From positions 6,634,001 through 6,698,000 of the forward strand of contig CM059621.1 in NCBI GenBank assembly GCA_030435675.1: a stretch of 64,000 bases of DNA, read 5' to 3'. The notes under the pieces are model-generated. The model was not told the DNA's origin and did not search any database. It saw nothing but the letters and a program-made list of their open reading frames with translations. How positions within the stretch are numbered: the first letter of the stretch is position 1; every line of letters starts with the position of its first letter. The position numbers and the translations under genes are program-made. Source of the stretch: Steinernema hermaphroditum. Lineage: Eukaryota > Nematoda > Chromadorea > Rhabditida > Steinernematidae. This document shows positions 34,261 through 43,887 of the stretch, piece by piece.

Positions 34261-34780
34261 GGTAAGCCGCTGAGGAGAGTTCATGGGTGTCTTGTTTAGC
34301 AGATTTCCCATATGTATCTGAGAAAATGGTGCGAAATTAATGGTGTTGCATAGCCCGGGTTTCGAGGTGATTACCTTGAAAAGGTGCCACGTTTTTTCGA
34401 AATTATTTTTTTTTTTTCGAAATTATTTTTTACTGTCAAGTTGTTGCTACTGTTATGGCAATCTCTTTTTGTTCAGAATCTTGTGGTAAATGGGCGTGTG
34501 GAATTCTATGGAAAGAAATGGGCTGTTTTTAGTGCATCAGGATTGGCCTAGAACTCAAATAAATCTCACTGAAAGATTATGTATAACGAATCTGTTTATG
34601 TCAACCGATATGTTTTCAAAGAAAGATACTTTACCTTTCGTCGACCTTCAGAATTTCGACGAAGTTCATTGGTAATCACAGCTCATTTGAATGTTGCCGT
34701 TGAATTGGCCCAAGTTTAACCGATTTGTTAATATTCGGCCGAAATAACGAAACCGAGAAAATCTCATGGAAAATGGCAAA
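34261..34780. other. Region without a recognised gene
   Basis: Nothing supportable apart from a short tandem repeat of TTTTTTCGAAATTATT at about 34393-34430. Confidence 0.4.
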
Positions 34781-34786
34781 TTTATT
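34781..34786 (-). terminator. Polyadenylation signal AATAAA of the ATP-grasp gene
   Basis: Plus-strand TTTATT reads AATAAA on the minus strand, 46 nt after the stop of the ATP-grasp gene. Confidence 0.75.
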
Positions 34787-34831
34787 TTATAGGCTGGTAA
34801 AGTCGAAGGGAAAAGAAACCCCCTAAATTCC

Positions 34832-37800
34832 CTACTCCGCGACTTTCGGCGTCCAATTCGTCGCAATCCATTCGAAATCCTTGTTCCTCTCTTCTTTAGA
34901 GTTCGATTCCAAGAACAACGTGGCAACCATGTGACCCATGTTCCGCGCTTTTTTCATTTTGGCGCCCGCAGGAATGTGCCATTCACCCTAAGTACCACTA
35001 TAATCATTTTGAAAACAACCGAAACTACCGTAATTTTGCCGCTTATATCGGGGAAACATGGGAATTCGTTATGTTCCAGAAGAGTTCCCTCCCTCATTGG
35101 GTACCAAATCCCGGTGATAAGTCTGCGCTTCCATGAAGAACTTGGTTTAGGCATGTAGAAAGGGTCGATGCTCGCAAGTATGAGGGCGGAGTACTGGTTG
35201 ACTCCTAAACGGACAACTTCAGGGTCTTACCGGAATATTGGATTACCACACGCATTGTAGCAAAGAGGATTGACTCTTTCTCCGGCTGGACGGAAAGCCA
35301 GTTCGTTCAGAACATAGTCGTCCTTTCCTCTCGTGCGCTAAAGGCATCTCATTCGGAATGTTTCAGGGCAAAAGCCTACTTGGAAGCCCTGGAAGCAGAA
35401 TACTTGAGGGTGCGGGGGACGGAAAGCATCGATCACTTTCTGAGTGAACTCTCGAATCCTTGGGAAGCTCACTTCTTCCGCTTCTTGGAAGGGTTTGACC
35501 AGAGAAACCACTGGTTTTCCTAAACAGTTCGTGGCGTGAACGAGAATTGTTTCACATTGCGTACCACTGGAAAGACACTGACTGTGTGACCACTCGAAGG
35601 CGACGTGCTTGACGACGAGTGGCACCCAAGAACCATCCTGCAGCAGAACTGTGGATACGGTAAACTCTGTTCCAGTGACATATTCCTGGACAATGTAGGT
35701 CTGGAAGGAATGCTGTAGATTGCAGTGAACGGTCAACCTTGCCTCTTTATCTCCCTCGGCCATTCGGTCCTCAACCCACGCAAGAAGATCGTTTCTGGAC
35801 TCAATCTTGTCGACACCTCTGAGTCCCATCAGCATTTTTGGTTTCCGAAACATGGGGAATCGAGGGGTCTCTGAGATGATATAATCGAGCATTTCCTCTT
35901 TACTTTTCCCGTCGGCGAAAGAAACGAAAATCGATTTGGGCACAGGGATTCCAGCCTTCTTCGCGATCTCGTGCACTTCGTTTTTACGTCCCATATAAAG
36001 AGCATTCTCTGGATAAGCGCCTGCAAAAGAGAATTATGATGTTGTCCAGTAACGGGTTTTTAGCGGTATTTTTAGGTCTTGTCGTTGATGAAACTCTCAG
36101 CGATGAGCGGGAGATGGCGATGCTGTGTGGGTTCAGGTGTGACAAACGATTGGCTTGTTTACTCAGATAACAAATAGGAAAAGTCAGAGGCTCGATATAT
36201 CGGAATAATTGAAAATCGCTATTTCTCTCCCGTTTTCGCTGAAATGTTCACCGATGAGCAATAAGCAGCATAAGGCTTCATTCATTTACTCTCGATTCAA
36301 TGGAACATAAGCTTCGCTAGCTTAAACCCCATGTGTCTAGATCCCGAACGCAAGACACTACTTGGTCCACCACTCCACCATTCACCTCTTCGCCCTCCAC
36401 AAAATATTGCTATATGTGATTGATGTGTTCTACTTCGATTTATAAGAAACTTGTGCATAGACAAAAAAGTGTTCCACGTGTAATTATTGCGAAAATGATC
36501 TATGAAGGAACAAATAAATAAAACTACGGATCAATGATCAGATACAATTCATTGTTTCTTTTGGTGTCGAAATACAATGCGCTTTTTTGCGCTAGCTTAA
36601 ACGTCGAGCGATCCTGAGTGCATCCCAAATTGTCCAAGAAACGTAGAATACGATGCTTGTCGAAGGAGGCTCTGATATTGACAACCACGTCCTTCAAATC
36701 CCCGTCTGCCCATCGATGCAGCAGTGACACAACAGTTTTGTAGTTGATGCTTATGTTAGAAACATAACAAGATAGCTTGTAGAGCTTCGGCTTTCTCGTA
36801 AACGAAGCGATTAGTTCATTAAAGTCGTAAGGCCATACACCACCCAACGACAGTACCTCCAGATGAACCGATTCCATCTGCTTTCTCACAAACTCTTCGC
36901 ACTCCTTCCCATGATTCATTGTTTTCACTGATGTAAACGTTTGTGATCGTGCCAGAATTTTGAATAACTTTGTGCAGAAGACTTTTGGAAGGCGATGATA
37001 GGAGCTGTTCTCAAATTCACAGTTTGCAGCGAGCCGAAGGGCGAGAGATATCTTGCGTAGGGCGCTCTCCAAGGGCATGGCAGGTTCCGCTTCGTTTCCC
37101 GGAGCTAAAGTTAAAATGACGCTTTCTACTCTGTCGTATTTCGAGCGCAAATCGCTGAACGAAATCGATTGAGCTCCAAGCATCGACAGATCCAGCAGCT
37201 TGAAATAGCAGCGGCTTTCCTGTGACATGCTCACCAACAGCTTCAGCTCACGTCTTTGGTTATAGTGATCGATCGCCAGGATTCCGATCGCACCGGGTAA
37301 GTCCTGTGCGGGTTGGATGTCGTTCTTCGGCAGCTGACCGAAGACTTCGTTGTAGAAGACGGGAGGAATGCAGTCCATCTTTTGAAAATCGGCCTCTTTC
37401 TGCGATATTAATGCGGATCGTCCGAGTCCATGCATCGCAAGCTGTGAGGATGGCAAGGCGAAATTTGGTGAAAGATGTAGAACTAACAAAGAAACGTTCC
37501 GTAGAGCGACTTTTGCGCGAATTTTTTGGGCGATGCGTCAAGCATATGGAACTGAATCAACCTCTCGAGGTGTACATCCTACGATTTAAATTCCGTTCTC
37601 AAGTCGTCTTTGATAGTGCGGAGATCGTGTGCACTACTGACTATAATGTGTGAGCATTATACTGATGTGCTAAGACGCATTGTGCGAACATACTCAAACC
37701 AGATAAAAAGGTCCACTCCTTCTTCACAACGTCGCCATGGACGGCGTCCCCGTCGCGTTCATCGAAGAGGTTTGTCGGCTGTTAACTCGATCCCAGAAGC

Positions 37801-40361
37801 ACAGACTGAATGAGCTCTCGAACTGGAATCTTGTGTCCGAGGACGTTTTGAGAAACTGTGCGACCGTCGATCTGTACATCGACGTCACTCCCGAAAAGAA
37901 CGGAATCTACTTCCATATTCAGTCGCGCGATGGTCCCTATATGCTGACCATCGAGGACCTGCAGAAGAAGCAAGTGTGTTTGAAGGGGGTCATAGTGTGG
38001 TTCTACGTGCAAAGCCACAGACTGGATGTCTATCACCATGTATTCAATGGGGCGGTCGTCAAACGCTTTCTACAGATTCGTGCAAGCGTCGTGGAACCGC
38101 TCGAGCTACGCATTCTACGATCTGAATCCTGCCACTTCAACTACGACGTTCCCTTGGTGGAGGAGTTCCTAGGCCGACTCGATAGGATCAGAAGTGCGGA
38201 GATCGATGACGCTGTGTGCAGTTTCATGCTCATTCAGGATGCCTTAGTCAGAGGTACGCTCGAATATCTCTATGTGTATGCCAATGAGACGACCGTAGAT
38301 GGAGTAAAACAGCTTTTGGAAGGGGTGGACCGTTTTAACTGCTTGAAGCACCTCAAAGTAACTCTGTGTGGAGTGTCGGAAGAAGAGGTGACGAAAGTCG
38401 CCGAGGAACTGCCTTCGTTTCGGATGAAGTTCAAATGCAGGCAGAGAAACAGCCTCTTCTTTGATAGACGTGATAGAAAACGAGCCAATGAAATTGATGA
38501 TAAATAAAAAGAATGTTCATGCATGATAATAATATCATATCTGCGAAAATGAGGAAACATAAGATGGCGGAGAAGGAGCGCGACAAGAAGCCAGATATTG
38601 TCTTCGCACGGAGCGTTTCACGTAGACCTTACGTTTAGCAGTTAAGTCAAGGATTTTAGGGGTAGTTGAGTCCTTCAGCTGGCTTACTCTGGGTGGCAGA
38701 AACGAAGATCACAATCATATGTTGATAAACAAGTTCTTTAGCCGAGTGTTCATGACAGTCTCTGGCCAGATTCTTATGGCCGATACAACCATTTTAAGAA
38801 GCATAGAAGAAAAATATTGGGTTGGTGCATTGAAAATGTCAGATCATTTTGTGTTTATTTACAGAAACAAAACACAAAGATTTCTGACAAAGTATTCATC
38901 GTTCTTATGTACAACTTCAGTCCACTTTATAGGCAACATCCGGATTCCTCGTTTGTAGAATACGCGGGGTTAAAAATTGAAAAACCTTTTTGTTCCGATT
39001 TTCGACCTCTTAACCTTATTTTGGATAGTTTCTTTTGATATCGTCACTTATGGATGAGCACAGGTGAGAGTAAGATAGAGCTAAGACAGTGCTATATAGA
39101 CAACAAAAAAGAAATCTCTGAGTTTAAAGTAGAGAGCTTTTGTGGAGGTCGACTTGGAAATACACGGCCTCGGGCAGTCGGACGTTTTGTCGATCCAAGG
39201 GTCATTTTTTCCACATTTGGCCTCTATTTCTGTGAAGTAAAAATGAACTCGTGGAGTCACTATGTAGGCATAGTAGCTACGAGCGACAGCTACCTGATGC
39301 ATATCCCCATTGTCTGTTATAGTACTTAACCAATTGGAAACGTTAGAGTTAACGGAACATGGTGATCCGAGAAGGCCGTCTTTTTGAGATTAGCTCATGT
39401 TGTGATATATGACAAACACAACGATAGGTGCATTCGGAAGGTAAGACATAACGGTGTACGTGATTGGCAGCAATCAACGTCCATCACACAATTAAAACAA
39501 TAGGAATCCCGTACATCACTTCATATTTCGCAATTGTGAGGTACCAGATTAAGGACCGTCATACTGGGATACTTCTCCATGATCAGGAAGAATGCAATGG
39601 ACAAAGGGAAAATCAAGGGTTATAGTTCACTGTACTCCACAATGCGCCCATCAGTTGTTTCCTGTGAGTAAATACTGCGAAATTATGCCATGTTTATGTC
39701 ACTGACATTTTCAATGCACCAACCCAATAAAACGACCTACCGCCGAGCCCGAAACGTTTCCTCGTCCGACAAACCGCGGCTATCGAGTTCTCCTCGCAGT
39801 GGATCATACAGATCTTCTCTTTGGGCACGATCCTCGTCAGCTCCTCCATAAAAGGGTCCAGTTCGGGAATCTCGATTTCCTCGAAAGTTCGGAACTTCTT
39901 CCCGACGGTCTGTGAATCCTAAACTCTCCACTTTGTCGCCATTTCAATGCAAACTTCTTTTACATCGTAGCCGATCACCGCATCGAAACGTTGCACCGTC
40001 TCGTTGAACTTGGACTCTTTGGGCGCAAAAGCGAACAGTCCGACATCTTGAGGTCGTTGCTCGGCCAGATCCTCGAGATTCAAGAAGAAGTCGCGCTGGC
40101 CTTTGACGACGACGGCGATCAGTCGCTTCGTTCTAGCGAACTCGGACAGGAGTTTCGCCTGGGAACGGGAAATGATGTTCATGGCGTGGATATAAAGATG
40201 GAGAAAACAGCAATGTAAACACACGTGATGGTTGGCGTCGCTCACTCGACGTTCTTGACGTCACCACCGAACGCTTCCAGCTGACGATCGATTGTGTGAC
40301 GTAGTTTGTTGAGAAACTTTGATGCTACTGAATTGTAGAGGGTCAGTTTTGTAGTTTTCAT
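34832..40361 (-). CDS. ATP-grasp carboxylate ligase-like protein
   Basis: Predicted ATP-grasp ligase of about 515 residues that would join a carboxylate to an amine or thiol; substrate unknown. Minus-strand exons: 40361-about 40246, 40158-39964, 39918-39741, 36020-35380, 35337-35247, 35204-35029, 34987-34832. Introns are 41-45 bp except the third (39740-36021). Visible parts are an N-terminal nucleotide-binding-like domain ending ICMIHCEENSIAAVC, then NALYMGRKNEVHEIAKKAGIPVP, the ATP-binding Lys in FPMFRKP, a Gly loop (MGLRGVDKI), the acidic YIVQEYVTGTEF, and the metal-site motif NELAFRPAGERV. The exon 3-4 join is exact (GLGG then AYPENALYM). Exon 1 to 2 does not keep frame with its best donor (GTGAGC); a weaker GT at 40250 would. 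The ATG follows a TTGCCAG acceptor. The big intron hosts two other genes and a mariner. Confidence 0.85.
36524..37378 (-). CDS. Nested single-exon gene, MDxxP family member 1
   Basis: A 284-residue intronless frame inside the large intron of the ATP-grasp gene, on the same strand as the host. The start is placed at the ATG giving MDCIPPVFYNEV, because the neighbouring gene begins MDGVPVAFIEEV and a splice acceptor (ATATCGCAG) lies 24 nt upstream. An in-frame extension of 37 codons exists. There are no membrane segments. The C-terminal part has alternating helix/strand character (LEVLSLGGVWPYDFNEL, VVNIRASFDKHRILRFL) and ends in SALYFDTKR. The N-terminal signature resembles a nematode-expanded group of F-box-associated-like proteins, but no F-box is evident. 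Function unknown. Confidence 0.75.
   Translation of the reverse strand: MDCIPPVFYNEVFGQLPKNDIQPAQDLPGAIGILAIDHYNQRRELKLLVSMSQESRCYFKLLDLSMLGAQSISFSDLRSKYDRVESVILTLAPGNEAEPAMPLESALRKISLALRLAANCEFENSSYHRLPKVFCTKLFKILARSQTFTSVKTMNHGKECEEFVRKQMESVHLEVLSLGGVWPYDFNELIASFTRKPKLYKLSCYVSNISINYKTVVSLLHRWADGDLKDVVVNIRASFDKHRILRFLDNLGCTQDRSTFKLAQKSALYFDTKRNNELYLIIDP
37450..37653 (+). pseudogene. Possible remnant of a third MDxxP family copy
   Basis: In the 358-bp gap between the two nested genes, a plus-strand frame encodes VERLLREFFGRCVKHMELNQ followed by PLEVYILRF. This resembles VVKRFLQIRASVVEPLELRILR in the gene at 37737. It has no start, end or splice structure, so it may be a decayed copy or chance similarity. 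Confidence 0.25.
37737..38507 (+). CDS. Nested single-exon gene, MDxxP family member 2
   Basis: A 256-residue intronless frame inside the large ATP-grasp intron, opposite in strand to the host and divergent from its paralogue at 36524-37378. It begins MDGVPVAFIEEV and ends with NSLFFDRRDRKRANEIDDK, matching the layout of member 1 (N-terminal MD-x-hydrophobic-P-x-x-F-x-x-E-V and C-terminal SL-aromatic-FD-basic). There are no membrane segments. The middle is rich in Leu/Val strands and Leu helices (LEYLYVYANETTVDGVKQLL), reminiscent of repeat or F-box-associated folds. The stop overlaps an AATAAA (38503-38508). Function unknown; overall identity to member 1 is low, implying fast divergence. Confidence 0.8.
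   Translation: MDGVPVAFIEEVCRLLTRSQKHRLNELSNWNLVSEDVLRNCATVDLYIDVTPEKNGIYFHIQSRDGPYMLTIEDLQKKQVCLKGVIVWFYVQSHRLDVYHHVFNGAVVKRFLQIRASVVEPLELRILRSESCHFNYDVPLVEEFLGRLDRIRSAEIDDAVCSFMLIQDALVRGTLEYLYVYANETTVDGVKQLLEGVDRFNCLKHLKVTLCGVSEEEVTKVAEELPSFRMKFKCRQRNSLFFDRRDRKRANEIDDK
38817..39727. mobile_element. Decayed or nonautonomous mariner-type element
   Basis: The two ends share a perfect 26-bp terminal inverted repeat (TTGGGTTGGTGCATTGAAAA, then TGTCAG). Both are flanked directly by TA (38815-38816 and 39728-39729), the target duplication of Tc1/mariner transposons. The TIR sequence is of mariner type. The 911-bp interior is shorter than a full mariner and carries no intact transposase, only short frames. 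It lies in the large intron of the ATP-grasp gene, with its right end eight bases from the 5' splice site. Confidence 0.88.
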
Positions 40362-42583
40362 CCTGGCAAGGCCGATCACTGGATTGCAGTTCGAATATAC
40401 GCATCTATCCGATCAAGCACGAAAACTCGCTACTTTATCCAGTTCAACGACTCGATGTATCACGCTTAATTTGCAACACTTAGGGGGCGCCAAATTCAAA
40501 TGAGTTAGAGCATGCATTCTCTACAGACTCGAATAAAAAGCACTCTGATGCAAGGAGCGCTTCGGTTAGTCCGTGGTTGCTTTCCGCTCTGGCTAAATCC
40601 ATAGAATCTCCGTAGTGTTTTGTCACCTGCATAAGAGGTGGTGCCGATTTCTCCCTAAATGATTTGTGTATCGCAATGCAAGAGAGCGAATCGGCACGGA
40701 ACATCCCTAACACTACATCAAACAACTCGAATGGAAATGAACTCATAAATCGCCAAACGGAAATGGGATGAACAGGGAGTATATCACGGACGTGCATTGT
40801 AGCACGACTTTTGGTCGGCGGTGTGTGGTCCTCATTCCTGGGTCCGAGACAACTTCCCTACATTTATCCTACTTTAGATCTTTCTTATATAGCTTTCTAT
40901 GAGTTGTATGGGTCCCACATATACGGTCAGCGGTCTTGATTTTGAGAGTGGCGTTGCAATTGTCCTCTCTGAGCCACATAGCAACATTTGGAACCGATTT
41001 ATTCAGTGCATCCGTCCCGGGGATCATGAGGCTCGCAAGTTGACTAATATTCGCATAAACTGAGCTATTGTTTACATTCCTGGGCCAAGATAAACCCTAA
41101 TATAAATCGGCGAGCACCTACTTTCCGATACCTAACCCTTTTGGCAAATACAAACCAAACTTACTACCTTAACTCTATCGACGGAAGTGGAACTGCTTTC
41201 TTAAGCAGTTTGCACCTCTACCACCTCGATGTTTTCTTGATAAAAGATTTCGGAACTTTCGACATTTCTGACTTTCTCTCGGTGTCTAATACGTTCTTAA
41301 TGCACTCACATAAAATTCACCTTTGTTCGCATTCTCGCAAGAGGTCGACAGTCTGTATTCCCTAGAAGAAGAGAATCTAAAAACTTACCAGGCTTCCAGA
41401 GCGCTTCACTGTGTGTACTTCGGACCTGCATCAAGGCGAAGGGAGACCATTTCGAGCATTTATTGTGATAATCTTGTTCGTGAGTATTGTAGCTACGATT
41501 TGAATATAAACTTGTTGAATTTGAAAAATGCTACAATGAGCTGTGATAAAATTATAATGTTGCAACTTATCTGGCCCACCCTGTACATGTCATTGACTGC
41601 ATCTGCTAGGTTATATCTGTACGCACCTTTATCTGATAAATTTCGGCCGTGCCAGTAGACTTCTCGCCCTAATACTCCCCCACTTCGCCAAAACAGCCAC
41701 TTCCATCGAAATCCAATCGTCCGTTCCACGTTTGTTTTTCTCGTGTCCTTTTCCACGAACTCGCCATCGCGACGTCAATTTTTTGGCGACGCGTCCAACC
41801 GTAAAACCTCCAAATCCTCCACCTTCTCCACCGCCAGATCGTAGACCAAAGCGACCTTATCTCCCGTTCGGCAGCCTCCCTCCTCGGAGCGTCTCTTAGG
41901 GCGCCGACGATGTAATTTCCGAAATGAAAGGAGTCTTTTTTTGGAGAGGCGCCCGATCTAACTGAATCTGTTGCAGAATTAATGGACTTTCAGGACACCG
42001 CTGGGACACGTGACCGACTTTCAACCTCCAAAGAACATGTCTGAGCAGGAAATTAGGAAACGAAGAAGAGGCGATCAAGTGGCACTTAATGAACACGTTT
42101 CGGGTATGGGCAGGTTGGCGCCGAATCGAAGATCTGGCGCGCTTTAATTACTCCTTTTTCTGTTCTGCACCTCCTCAGACGTTTAATTCGATCGTTTAAT
42201 GGCGCCGAATGCAGACGGTGCGCCAAAAGTGCAAAGCGATCATCGCATATTCCGTTGGAAGCGTGGATTAAAATGCCGTTATCCTGAGACCCTCTGCATT
42301 GTCCGCTGGTTTTAAGAGCATCCGTGTTATGCGAGCTAAATGTTTAGTATTTCTTTCGTGTTTTGAAAATTTTTTCCTGCTCCAGCACTTCCTCATTTGT
42401 TCGTTGATGGCTGATTGCTTCTGAAGGGGACAGACTGTGCGTGAGAAGAGCCTCTCAGCACCATTCCGGAAGCATAACTTTTCTGTTGTTTTGGATTTTA
42501 TTTTGGAAGGCGTGTTTTGGAAGACATGAGCGGCCAGTTTGCCAATCTTTTAGGCGAAAAGAATATTGTGCTTTTTTTGAGTT

Positions 42584-43750
42584 GAGTGAGCGGTCGTTCT
42601 CGGCCATCGTCCTGCCAGTTCCACCCAATTTTCTTCTTTTTTTTTCTAAACACCTTTGGCTAAGTCACCGTTAAATAGAATAGATCTGCTTAAAATCGGC
42701 ACCGTTTTCCGGCTATCTTATGTGAAATTCAATTTCTTTTTTGTGCACTTCACTCCTATCTGCATCCTAAAAATAATCTCTCTCCTCTTGCCACTCATCA
42801 ATTAATGATTCAAAGGCGAGGCATCGGCCTCTATTTTTAACTTGATGGCGCCTTTTAATCGCTCAGGCAGAAGATCCGACGACAAGGCTCGAAACGTGAC
42901 GAAGGCGATCGTCTCCAATTTGTTGCACAGATTCTTTTTGCATCCATGAAAGGGTCCGTTAATTCAGTTAATTATCCTAATGAAACATGTTGGTGCTCGC
43001 ACGCAAATTTGAGTCGCACAGCAACAGATTCTCCCATTGATCAATCTATTATGATTGGTCTTCTTGTAATATTCTTGTCTTCAATGACTCTATCTGTTGC
43101 TAAACGGCATTAATCAGCCGGCTAAATATGCACATATACATTTCGAAACTATTTCATAAGGTTCAAAGTTATGTGACGCGATCGAACTCTGTATCTGAAA
43201 TGAAATGTATCTGTAGATCGGTTTTTATTTTAACTGTTTCGTTTCGCATAAACAATGCATTTTATGGGAGGAGAGGTCACTGTTCGATCTAGCTTTTAAA
43301 TTTGTGTTGGTGGCAATCGGTCGGCTCCACTCGCTCTCCCTGAACTTCGATACATTTGGATGAATGAGCATGAGTGAGCGGTCGTTCCTTGACCTCGGAT
43401 CCCAAAAGTAATGGAACACCGTAGTAGGATTGTCGTAATTCCAGCATCTTGGTAGGAAAACCGTCAACCGTCGAAACATGGCCTGCAACTCATGGCATTT
43501 TTGCGAAAGTGACGATTTGATTGAAATCAACGGTTCGATTCACTTAACAAAGTTAAATTGATAGAATTCTTTTTGACATAAACGCCTTTGATACGTAATA
43601 TAAGAACGTTTACAATCGTAATATGATGTTATGAATATAAAACGGTCTTTCATTTGTGCCCCCAGCGATCGGTCGGGTCGTCCACTCGCTCTCGCTCTCT
43701 CTGAGGCTGTCTGAGCCGAATGAGTTGAGTGAGCGGTCGTTCTCGGTCGT
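42584..43750. repeat. Dispersed repeat with the GAGTGAGCGGTCGTTC motif
   Basis: The motif GAGTGAGCGGTCGTTC occurs at about 42584-42605, 43371-43386 and 43725-43740. Around the last two, a unit of about 85 bp is repeated: ATCGGTCGG, then CCACTCGCTCTC, ending in the motif (43317-43390 and 43668-43745). Confidence 0.6.
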
Positions 43751-43764
43751 CGCTGTTGGCGCAA

Positions 43765-43887
43765 TGATCGCCCCGGCTCCCAGAAGGCCTGGAACACCAG
43801 GGAGCCGTAGTTCCACCGACTCGCCAAAAAGCCCGTCACGACCGCCCGACTCTACCCGCGCCAGAGAAGCCGAAGAAGTGCTGTAAC
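43765..43887 (+). CDS. Short Pro/Ser/Arg-rich ORF, doubtful
   Basis: From an ATG, 40 codons rich in Pro, Ser and Arg (MIAPAPRRPGTPGSRSSTDS) run to a stop with GC-rich third positions. No splice site, family or polyadenylation signal supports it. It may be a small gene, an exon of a longer one, or simply GC-rich sequence next to the repeat at 43660-43750. Confidence 0.2.

Noticed and set aside
35205..35246. In-frame TAA in the ATP-grasp gene that at first looked like a nonsense mutation
   Set aside because: It falls inside a 42-bp GT-AG intron (donor GTAATC) whose removal restores the frame exactly.
39919..39963. In-frame TAG between two N-terminal ATP-grasp blocks, first read as pseudogenisation
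   Set aside because: It is the last codon of a 45-bp intron (GTAAAA...TTTAG) that splices in phase 0.
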